20,011 nucleotides of DNA, from NCBI GenBank assembly GCA_009731375.1, contig BJOX01000264.1, positions 441,700-461,710 on the forward strand, written 5' to 3'. The DNA comes from Paulinella micropora (taxonomy: Eukaryota; Cercozoa; Imbricatea; Euglyphida). The position numbers and the translations under genes were made by a program. Below, in pieces: positions 8,734-15,757 of the stretch; position 1 is the first letter of the stretch; the number at the start of each line of letters is the position of its first letter. Below the pieces are notes generated by a model. It did not search any database. It saw nothing but the letters and a program-made list of their open reading frames with translations, and had not been told where the DNA came from.

Positions 8734-8762
8734 TGCAGTCGCGCAGAGTCCGCCGCATCTCC
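8731..8762 (+). repeat. Fragment of cassette R end
   Basis: GCAGAGTCCGCCGCATCTCCTA matches CAGTGTCCGCTGCTTCTCCTA of cassette R with a few substitutions and lies between GATA and ATT/GTA trinucleotide arrays. Confidence 0.55.
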
Positions 8763-8925
<163 letters not shown>

Positions 8926-9350
8926 ATGAGGAGGAAAGAAGGAAGAAAGGTAGGAATGAAGGAAGGTCGAAAGGTAGGTAGGTAGGTAGGTAGGTAGGTG
9001 GGTAGGTAGGTGGGTGGGTAGGTAAGGTAGGTAGGTAAGCAGGTAAGGTACGTAGGGAGGTAGGTAGGCAGGTAGACAGGTAGGTAGGTAGGTGAGGTAG
9101 GTAAGGTAGGTAGGTAAGCAGGTAAGGTAGGTAGTAGGCAGGTAGGCAGGTAGGCAGGTAGGTAGTTAGGTAGGTGGGTGGGTAGGTAAGGTAGGTAGGT
9201 AAGCAGGTAAGGTACGTAGGGAGGTAGGTAGGCAGGTAGACAGGTAGGTGGGTAGGTGAGGTAGGTAAGGTAGGTAGGTAAGCAGGTAAGGTAGGTAGGT
9301 AGGCAGGTAGGTAGGTAGGTAGGTAGGTAGATGAGGTAGGTAGGTAGGTA
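8926..9350. repeat. (GGTA)n array with a ~170-bp higher-order duplication
   Basis: A variant pattern (GCAGGTAAGGTACGTAGGGA) at about 9038-9057 recurs at 9202-9221, showing that a ~165-bp block was duplicated inside the GGTA array. Confidence 0.9.
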
Positions 9351-9420
9351 CCAAACTTTGAGGTAACGCTCCGTGGTATTGACGAGGAGGATAATGAACA
9401 GACAGAAGGAAAGAAGGAAG
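9351..9420 (+). repeat. Cassette S, copy 1
   Basis: ACGCTCCGTGGTATTGACGA followed by GGAGGATAATGAACAGACAG. It recurs at 9543-9606 with about 80 percent identity and is flanked by GGTA or GGAA arrays on both sides. Confidence 0.75.
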
Positions 9421-9542
9421 GAAGGTAGGAAGGTAGGAAGGTAGGTAGGTAGGTAGGTAGGTAGGTAAGTAGGTAAGGAGGTAAGGTAGGTAGGTAGGCA
9501 GGTAGGTAGGTAGGTAGCTAGGTAGGTAGGTAGGTAGGTAGG
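9421..9542. repeat. (GGAA)n then (GGTA)n array
   Basis: Tetranucleotide linker between the two cassette S copies. No gene. Confidence 0.93.
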
Positions 9543-9655
9543 TACCGAATATCCAGAGACATCGCTCCGTAGCGTTGACGAGGAGGATAACAAAGAGACA
9601 GAACGCAAAAGCGTAACTCGACGTCAAGCGCCTGTTTTTGCGAAACCTTGAGAGG
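9543..9655 (+). repeat. Cassette S, copy 2 with longer 3' extension
   Basis: TCGCTCCGTAGCGTTGACGA then GGAGGATAACAAAGAGACAG, continuing into GCGTAACTCGACGTCAAGCG, which copy 1 lacks. The extension was probably replaced in copy 1 by the GGAA expansion. Confidence 0.7.
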
Positions 9656-9830
9656 TAGGTAGGGGTAGGTAGGTAGGTAGGTAGGTAGGGGTAGGTAGGT
9701 AGGTAGGGGTAGGTAGGTAGGTAGGCAGGTAGGTAGGTAGGTAGGTAGGTAGGCAGGCAGGCAGACAGGCAGGTAGGTAGGTAGGTAGGTAGGTAGGCAG
9801 GTAGGTAGGCAGGTAGGTAGGTAGGTAGGT
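9656..9830. repeat. (GGTA)n array with GGCA variants
   Basis: GGTA with (GGCA)n near 9750-9770 and GGGGTA variants near 9659-9712. No gene. Confidence 0.95.
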
Positions 9831-9941
9831 ACCAATGTCCCCGCGCGTCGGGGTGTGCGGTTGGTGGATATTGCGGTTGTGGTGGCTCAGAGTGGCCTGA
9901 CGCGTGGAAGTTGCGAGAGTTCTGTCCTGGACTAGCCCTAG

Positions 9942-9943
9942 GT

Positions 9944-10005
<62 letters not shown>

Positions 10006-10045
10006 GGATAGATGGATAGATGGATAGATGGATAGATGGATGGAT
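9942..10045. repeat. (GATA)n/(GGAT)n array inside U1
   Basis: Uninterrupted GATA passing into GGATGGATA at the right end, absent from the equivalent place in U2 and U3. Confidence 0.95.
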
Positions 10046-10344
10046 ACCCCAGGCCTAGCTGTGAGCTGCCTCGCTGTGAGCTGCCTAGCCCTGCCCTTGT
10101 CAAGCGATGACTAACGACACCAGAAAGCTACAGAGAAGACATGCAGACATGTGAGAGAGGGGAAGGATATATTATATATATATGTATATGTATATACATA
10201 TATATATACATATGTATGTATGTATGTATGTATATATATAATATATATATATATGTAATATATTTATATATATTTGAATATATATATACTTATATGTATA
10301 TAGAGCAACATTTTTTTCCCGGGAGTTGCGGTGTTTTTTTTTTT

Positions 10345-10369
10345 NNNNNNNNNNNNNNNNNNNNNNNNN
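10345..10369. other. Assembly gap (N run)
   Basis: 25 unknown bases after a T homopolymer at the U1/U2 junction. Confidence 1.
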
Positions 10370-10370
10370 A

Positions 10371-10616
10371 TATTGGGTGGTGGCTGTTGTGGTGGTGCAG
10401 GCTCTGAATGACGGGACGCGCGGGAGTTGCGGGAGTTGTTGGTTGGTTGGTTGGTTGGTTGTTGCGGGAGGTCTCGGGGCCCAAGGCTAGCCCTGTGCTG
10501 GTCAAGCGATGGCTGACCACACCCGACAGCACACAGGAGATAAGAAATGCAGATATTGAGAGAGAGCAAAGGAGGGGAAATTTTCTTCCAGATTTTGCGG
10601 GGTTTTTCCGGTAATT
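10371..10616 (+). repeat. Tandem unit U2 (no foldback insertions)
   Basis: The most compact of the three units. It contains a (TTGG)n block at 10438-10461 and the two intact sequences that correspond to the foldback insertion points in U3: AGCCCTGTGCTGG (10489-10501) and CAGGAGATAAGAAATGC (10534-10550). Short open frames on both strands show no recognisable domain. Confidence 0.7.
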
Positions 10617-10703
10617 CATTGGGCGGTGGATGTTGTGGTGGGTGATTAGGCTAGCTTGGAAAGTGCGGGACTCGAATGTGAGTTGTTTGTCAAGGCTAAC
10701 CCT

Positions 10704-10916
10704 GAGAAGTTCTTACTTCTTGACTACAACAAACAATGTCTTCAAGCGCTTTGATCTCAGCCAATATTTGCTTCCACAACCTGTGACATGACTTATTAGA
10801 AAGCTCGTGATGAGAGCTTTCAAATGAGCCACTACACAAGCCGCAAAAATCAGAACCGGCTGAGAACGAATGGTTTGAAGTCATTGCTCGTTGTACTTAA
10901 GGACAAGGAACTTCTC
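10704..10916 (+). mobile_element. Foldback MITE-like element, copy 3 (213 bp)
   Basis: GAGAAGTTCT...GGAACTTCTC with the same long arms and central GAAAGCTCGTGATGAGAGC palindrome. CT flanks both sides (10702-10703 and 10917-10918), and U2 keeps a single CT at the equivalent site (CCCTGTGCTGG), so a 2-bp target duplication is directly supported. Non-coding. Confidence 0.8.
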
Positions 10917-10967
10917 CTGTGCTGGTTTAGCGAAGGCTGACCACCACCCGACAACTACAGGAGAAAA

Positions 10968-11180
10968 GAGAAGTTCCTTGTCCTTAAGTACGGAGAGCAA
11001 TGACTTCAAACGATTCGTTCTCCGCCGGTTCTAATTTTTGCGGCTTGTGTGGTGGCTCATTTGAAAGCTCTCATCAAGAGCTTTCTAATGAGTCATGTCA
11101 CAGGTTGTGGAAGCAAATATTGGCTGAGATCGAAGCGCTTGAAGTCATTGTTGATTGTATTTAAGAAGTAGGAATTTCTC
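10968..11180 (-). mobile_element. Foldback MITE-like element, copy 4, inverted (213 bp)
   Basis: Same family in opposite orientation: its plus-strand start (GAGAAGTTCCTTGTCC) matches the reverse complement of the other copies' right ends. AA flanks both sides (10966-10967 and 11181-11182), and U2 keeps one copy at GATAAGAAATGC. Only 51 bp separate it from copy 3, making a large inverted pair. Confidence 0.8.
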
Positions 11181-11319
11181 AAGAAATGCAGATATTGAGG
11201 AGAGCGAAACGAGGAAACAAATACATTTCCCGGATTTGGGTGAATGTCCCGGAATTATATCGTACCTTTCATCATATTTCACCCTCTTTTTCCGAGATAA
11301 GTGAGTGAGTAAGTAAGAA

Positions 11320-11400
11320 AGTAGTAGGTAGGTAGGTAGGTAGGTAGGTAGGTTGGTAGGTAGGTTGGTAGGTAGGTAGGTAGGGTAGGGAAGTAAATAA
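11320..11400. repeat. (GGTA)n array
   Basis: GGTA units with TTGGTA variants, ending in AAGTAAATAAATAAGTA. No gene. Confidence 0.93.
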
Positions 11401-11423
11401 ATAAGTATACAAATACACACACA

Positions 11424-11467
11424 TGCGTCGTGTTCTTTTTCGACTTATCCCTCAACGCTATTGGTAC
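11424..11467 (-). repeat. Cassette T, inverted copy
   Basis: Reverse complement of TACCAATAGCGTTGAGGAAT then AAGTCGAAAAAGAACACGACG. Four plus-strand copies occur at 13851-14405. Confidence 0.8.
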
Positions 11468-11545
11468 ATACATATACATAGATAAATACACACATACATA
11501 CATACATACATACATACATACATACATAACATGCATACATACATG
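11468..11545. repeat. (CATA)n array
   Basis: CATA tetranucleotides following cassette T. The reverse complement of this pairing (GTAT then cassette T) is seen at 13720-14100, so repeat and cassette are linked in a fixed order. Confidence 0.93.
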
Positions 11546-11569
11546 CATAAGCAACCTCTAGGTTGAGAC

Positions 11570-11671
11570 GTGTGCGAAAGTAAAGGCTCCATGCGCCAAA
11601 CAATACAGTCATACCTGTCAAAGATAGATATATAGAATAGATAGATAGATAGAATAGATAGATAGATAGAT

Positions 11672-11705
<34 letters not shown>

Positions 11706-11722
11706 GTAGGTAGGTAGGTAGG

Positions 11723-11785
<63 letters not shown>

Positions 11786-12070
11786 TGTGCGAAAGTAAAG
11801 GCTCCATGCGCCAAACAATGCAGTCATACCTGTCAAAGATAGATAGATAAATAGAATAGATAGATAGATAGATAGATAGAATAGATAGATAGGTAGATAG
11901 GTAGATAGATAGATAGGTAGATAGATAGAAGATAGATAAATAGACAGATAGATAGATAGATAGATAGATAGTGTGCGAAAGTAAAGGCTCCATGCGCCAA
12001 ACAATACAGTCATACCTGTCAAAAATAGATAGATAGATAGAATAGATAGATAGATAGATAGATAGATAGA

Positions 12071-12102
<32 letters not shown>

Positions 12103-12103
12103 G

Positions 12104-12138
<35 letters not shown>

Positions 12139-12273
12139 TGTGCGAAAGTAATGGCTCCATGCGCCAAACAATACAGTCATACCTGTCAAAGATAGATAGA
12201 TAGATAGAATAGATAGATAGATAGATAGATAGATAGGTAAGTAGATAGAATAGATAGATAGATAGATAGATAG

Positions 12274-12304
<31 letters not shown>

Positions 12305-12353
12305 TGTGCGAAAGTAAACGCTCCATGCGCCAAACAATACAGTGATACCTGTC

Positions 12354-12357
<4 letters not shown>
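11570..12357. repeat. Cassette V / (GATA)n compound satellite, five copies
   Basis: A 54-bp cassette (GTGTGCGAAAGTAAAGGCTC, then CATGCGCCAAACAATACAG, then TCATACCTGTCAAAG) lies at 11570, 11785, 11971, 12138 and 12304, separated by GATA arrays. Start-to-start spacing is 215, 186, 167 and 166 bp. Single changes tag copies: AATGCAG in the second, AAAAATAGA in the third, AATGGC in the fourth, AAACGC and GTGATAC in the fifth. Two outlying copies are at 13021-13071 and, diverged, at 13672-13722. Confidence 0.9.
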
Positions 12358-12397
<40 letters not shown>

Positions 12398-12442
12398 GTA
12401 GATAGATAGGTAGATAGATAGGTAGATAGATAGATAGATAGA
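12358..12442. repeat. (GATA)n array joining cassette V to repeat X
   Basis: GATA with three GGTA units. It abuts the shared end of repeat X, i.e. it sits where the tail of X would be in retroposon orientation. Confidence 0.95.
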
Positions 12443-12911
12443 TGAGATATCGACTAATGTCAGAAAAAAGGAGCTTCTGATTTCGTCAACCAAGGAAGTC
12501 TGTGAATAAAGTATTAACCCGATGCCCAGCTAAGCCGTGATGTTTGCACGGAAGGGACTGATACAGGCGATACCAAAGCTCCCTAGTACCAGGCGGGGCC
12601 AGGGCTCGTTCCATAAGCGCCCCTTGCAGAACGAGCTCCCACCTCCATTACAGAGGACCCAGTAAGCAGATGGAGTTTCGAGACTGTTCGACAGTCTAGT
12701 ATAAACCGACAGAGCACTGTGGGTTTTATTCCGGGCTCAACAAGCGAGAAAGGGCACCCTGAGGGAACAGGATTGTGCTTCCCGTCGCTATTTCGGCATG
12801 TGACTTATAGGCGTATGGCTAGGCACACATAAGGCACCCCACCACGGGCCCAGCACACCCACACCATCCCCTAATTCTCTGTCTGTCGACAGATGGCACC
12901 CATTTCAAAAC
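12443..12911 (-). mobile_element. Dispersed repeat X, copy 1 (putative retroposon with (TATC)n tail)
   Basis: Nearly identical to 13099-13605 and, inverted, to 18671-19103. The minus strand is taken as the sense strand because the end reading GATATCTCATC followed by (TATC)n is common to all copies while the other end varies. This copy stops at TGTTTTGAAATGGG, about 30-40 bp shorter than copy 2. It contains the hairpin AGACTGTTCGACAGTCT (12678-12694). No protein domain is recognised and no box A/B pair is obvious, so it may be a LINE 3' end or a non-tRNA SINE. Confidence 0.65.
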
Positions 12912-13005
<94 letters not shown>

Positions 13006-13020
13006 GGATAGATAGATAGA
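12912..13020. repeat. (GATA)n array
   Basis: GATA with single GAGATA and GGATA interruptions between X copy 1 and a cassette V copy. Confidence 0.95.
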
Positions 13021-13071
13021 TGCGAAAGTAAAGGCTCCATGCGCCAAACAATACAGTCATACCTGTCAAAG
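13021..13071. repeat. Cassette V, sixth copy
   Basis: TGCGAAAGTAAAGGCTCCAT through CATACCTGTCAAAG, identical to the main series except for the missing GTG start. It is followed by a short GATA tract and X copy 2, the same order as V-GATA-X at 12304-12911, so the block V+GATA+X was probably duplicated as a unit. Confidence 0.85.
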
Positions 13072-13098
13072 ATAGATAGATAGATAGAATAGATAGAA

Positions 13099-13604
13099 TG
13101 AAATATCGACTAATGTCAGAAAAAAGGAGCTTCTGATTTCGTCAACCAGGAAGTCTGTGGGTAAAGTATTAACCCGATGCCCAGCTAAGCCGTGATGTTT
13201 GCACGGAAGGGACTGATACAGGCGATACCAAAGCTCCCTAGTACCAGGCGGGGCCAGGGCTCGTTCCATAAGCGCCCCTTGCAGAACGAGCTCCCACCTC
13301 CATTACAGAGGACCCAGTAAGCAGATGGAGTTTCGAGACTGTTCGACAGTCTAGTATAAACCGACAGAGCACTGTGGGTTTTATTCCGGGCTCAACAAGC
13401 GAGAAAGGGCACCCTGAGGGAACAGGATTGTGCTTCCCGTCGCTATTTCGGCATGTGACTTATAGGCGTATGGCTAGGCACACATAAGGCACCCCACCAC
13501 GGGCCCAGCACACCCACACCATCCCCTAATTCTCTGTCTGTCGACAGATGGCACCCATTTCAAAAAAATCAAGCCCAAGAGAGGGTCAGTGACACCTCAA
13601 GTGG

Positions 13605-13605
<1 letters not shown>
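13099..13605 (-). mobile_element. Dispersed repeat X, copy 2 (longest)
   Basis: Same sequence as copy 1 through CCCATTTCAAAA, then extends a further ~35 bp (ATCAAGCCCAAGAGAGGG, GACACCTCAAGTGG) before a GATA array. It is therefore the fullest 5' end in the sense orientation. Differences from copy 1 are few (for example GTCAACCAGG against GTCAACCAAGG), indicating recent origin or block duplication. A 67-codon open frame on the minus strand (13066-13269) has no recognisable homology. Confidence 0.65.
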
Positions 13606-13654
<49 letters not shown>

Positions 13655-13664
13655 ATAGATAGAT
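13606..13664. repeat. (GATA)n array
   Basis: Simple GATA linking X copy 2 to the diverged cassette V copy at 13672. Confidence 0.95.
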
Positions 13665-13671
13665 GCTTGTT

Positions 13672-13722
13672 TGTATGCGAAGGTAGAGACTCCATGCGCC
13701 AAATAATACAGTGGTATCTGTA
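13672..13722. repeat. Cassette V, seventh and most diverged copy
   Basis: TGTATGCGAAGGTAGAGACT, CCATGCGCCAAATAATACAG, TGGTATCTGTATG. About 85 percent identical to the main series. It opens into GTAT, not GATA. Confidence 0.8.
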
Positions 13723-13807
13723 TGTATGTATGTATGTATGTCTATGTCTGTCTGTATGTATGTATGTATGTATGTATGTATGTATGTATGTATTTATTAT
13801 GTATGTA

Positions 13808-13838
<31 letters not shown>

Positions 13839-14155
13839 ATGTATGTATTTACCAAAAGCGTTGAGGAATAAGTCGAAAAAGCATGTGTGTGTGTGTGTGT
13901 GTGTATTTGTGTGTACGAATGTATGTATGTATGTATGTATGTATGTATTTACCAATAGCGTTGAGGAATAAGTCGAAAAAGAACACGACGCATGTGTGCG
14001 TGTGTGTATTTGTATGCATGTATGTATATGTATGTATGTATGCATACATGTATGCATGTATGTATGTATGTATGTATCTATGTATGTATGTATTTACCAA
14101 TAGCGCTGAGGAATAAGACGAAAAAGAACACGACGTACATACATGACACTGGTAG
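13720..14155 (+). repeat. Cassette T / (GTAT)n compound satellite
   Basis: Cassette T (ACCAATAGCGTTGAGGAATA, AGTCGAAAAAG, AACACGACG) at 13851-13885, 13951-13996 and 14096-14155, linked by GTAT, GTCT, (GT)n and GCAT tracts. The first copy has ACCAAAAGCG and lacks AACACGACG. The third continues into ACATGACACTGGTAGG. Confidence 0.88.
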
Positions 14156-14275
14156 GATAGATAGATAGATAGATAGATAGATAGAGAGATAGCTAGATAG
14201 ATAGATAGAGAGATAGATAGATAGATAGATAGACAGATAGATAGATAGATAGATAGATGGATGGATGGATGGATG

Positions 14276-14346
<71 letters not shown>
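14156..14346. repeat. (GATA)n array with GAGAGATA and GGAT variants
   Basis: GATA array replacing GTAT as the linker between cassette T copies three and four. (GGAT)n at about 14258-14277. Confidence 0.95.
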
Positions 14347-14347
<1 letters not shown>

Positions 14348-14455
14348 CCAATGGCGTTGAGGAATAAGTCGAAAAAGAACACGACGTATATACACGACAC
14401 TGGTACACCTAGAAGAATGACCTATTGCACCATAGAAAAAATAGACAGATAGATA
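14347..14455 (+). repeat. Cassette T copy 4 plus sequence shared with 19128-19200
   Basis: Cassette T runs into ACTGGTACACCTAGAAGAAT and TGCACCATAGAAAAAATAGA. The second part recurs at 19145-19190 in the same orientation (ACTGGTATACCTAGAAGAAT...ATTGCACCATACAG), again followed by GATA. The longest cassette T is therefore part of a bigger dispersed element. Confidence 0.75.
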
Positions 14456-14458
14456 TGG

Positions 14459-14459
14459 G

Positions 14460-14491
<32 letters not shown>

Positions 14492-14567
14492 CTTGTTGTT
14501 GTTGTTTCTTGTTGTTGTTGTTGTTCTTGTTGTTATTATTATTATTACCATTATTATTATTATTATT
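14459..14567. repeat. (TTG)n then (ATT)n trinucleotide tract
   Basis: About 75 bp of GTT units with TCT interruptions passing into ATT units directly upstream of SINE S2. Frames across it are polyvaline, polyleucine or polyasparagine. Confidence 0.93.
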
Positions 14568-14676
14568 GGACACCGTGATAGCCCAGTGGTCGAGTTCTAC
14601 CATCTGGGCCCTGTCGCCAGTTCGATTCCCGTCGGTGCCACCAGTATTTTCATTGAACATACCGGTCCGTCTGGAC
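14568..14676 (+). mobile_element. tRNA-derived SINE, copy S2, 5' part
   Basis: GGACACCG acceptor strand, box A TAGCCCAGTGG at 14579-14589, box B AGTTCGATTCC at 14619-14629, acceptor 3' strand CGGTGCC followed by ACCA. Only one copy of the ACATACCGG body segment is present (S1, S4 and S5 have two). The sequence is cut by the gap. A Pol III promoter is expected from the two boxes. Confidence 0.8.
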
Positions 14677-14817
14677 NNNNNNNNNNNNNNNNNNNNNNNN
14701 NNNNNNNNNNNNNNNNNNNNNNNNNNNNNNNNNNNNNNNNNNNNNNNNNNNNNNNNNNNNNNNNNNNNNNNNNNNNNNNNNNNNNNNNNNNNNNNNNNNN
14801 NNNNNNNNNNNNNNNNN
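14677..14817. other. Assembly gap (N run)
   Basis: 141 unknown bases. The SINE body and tail expected here, and the start of element A, lie inside the gap. Confidence 1.
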
Positions 14818-15527
<710 letters not shown>

Positions 15528-15700
15528 GGGAGTACATAGGCCATCGGTCCTTTCCATGGGCTGATTGGTATAAAGCTCCTAGAGTAATGTTCTTTGCCGT
15601 CACTTCCTTTATTCCACCGATTGGTGTGGAGACTTTCCTTATGGAATGGAGGATTGGATGCACATGGCCTTTTGGCTCAGCAATTGGCAGGAGATACACT
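15528..15700 (+). mobile_element. Element B: short retroelement fragment with the shared 3' tail
   Basis: A 173-bp segment between two (ATT)n tracts. Its end (GGATGCACATGG, GGCTCAGCAATTGGCAGGAG, ATACACT, then ATT) aligns with the SINE end (GGAGGCGCATGT, GCATCAGCCATTGACAGAGA, AGCACT, then ATT). The upstream ~120 bp is not matched elsewhere in the window. Most likely a 5'-truncated relative of the LINE or another SINE type. Confidence 0.55.
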
Positions 15701-15728
15701 ATTATTATGATTATTATTATTATTATTA
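15701..15728. repeat. (ATT)n tract between element B and the LINE
   Basis: Short ATT tract with one ATG interruption. It is the tail of element B and at the same time the 5' boundary of the LINE. Confidence 0.9.
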
Positions 15729-15757
15729 ACTACAACCTATGTGACCAATTCGAAGCC

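Larger units (their letters stand above)
9850..10370 (+). repeat. Diverged tandem unit U1, expanded by GATA and (TA)n
   Basis: Unit order is GGTTGGTGGATATTGCGG, GTTGCGAGAGTT, TAGCCCT, CTTGTCAAGCGATG, GAAGACATGCAGA, CCCGGGAGTTGCGGTG. The same order occurs in U2 (10371-10616) and U3 (10617-11258). In U1 a GATA array (9942-10045) and a (TA)n-rich tract (10166-10300) are inserted. It ends in the 25-base gap. No coding sequence is apparent. Confidence 0.65.
10617..11258 (+). repeat. Tandem unit U3, interrupted by two foldback elements
   Basis: Starts ATTGGGCGGTGGATGTTGTGG-like, as U2 starts ATTGGGTGGTGGCTGTTG. With the inserts at 10704-10916 and 10968-11180 removed, the order matches U2: AACCCT|CTGTGCTGG, GCTGACCACC, ACAGGAGAAAA|AAGAAATGC, ATATTGAG, then a TTTCCCGGATTTGGG end. 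Confidence 0.7.

Noticed and set aside
10408-10614. 68-codon plus-strand open frame in unit U2
   Set aside because: It contains a (TTGG)n-encoded stretch, and the equivalent frames in U1 and U3 are not kept open.
11570-12357. Regularly spaced 54-bp repeats resembling a CRISPR array
   Set aside because: The spacers are all GATA microsatellite and not unique sequence, the repeats are too long, and the context is eukaryotic.
13066-13269. 67-codon minus-strand open frame within repeat X (also open in the other copies)
   Set aside because: It ends in GATA-derived residues, and the conservation is fully explained by recent copying of X. There is no recognisable domain.
14568-14644. A functional tRNA gene
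   Set aside because: Boxes A and B are good, but the acceptor stem needs an extra base or a mismatch, the T stem is mostly unpaired and the anticodon arm does not fold. Several copies with a common non-tRNA body show it is a SINE.
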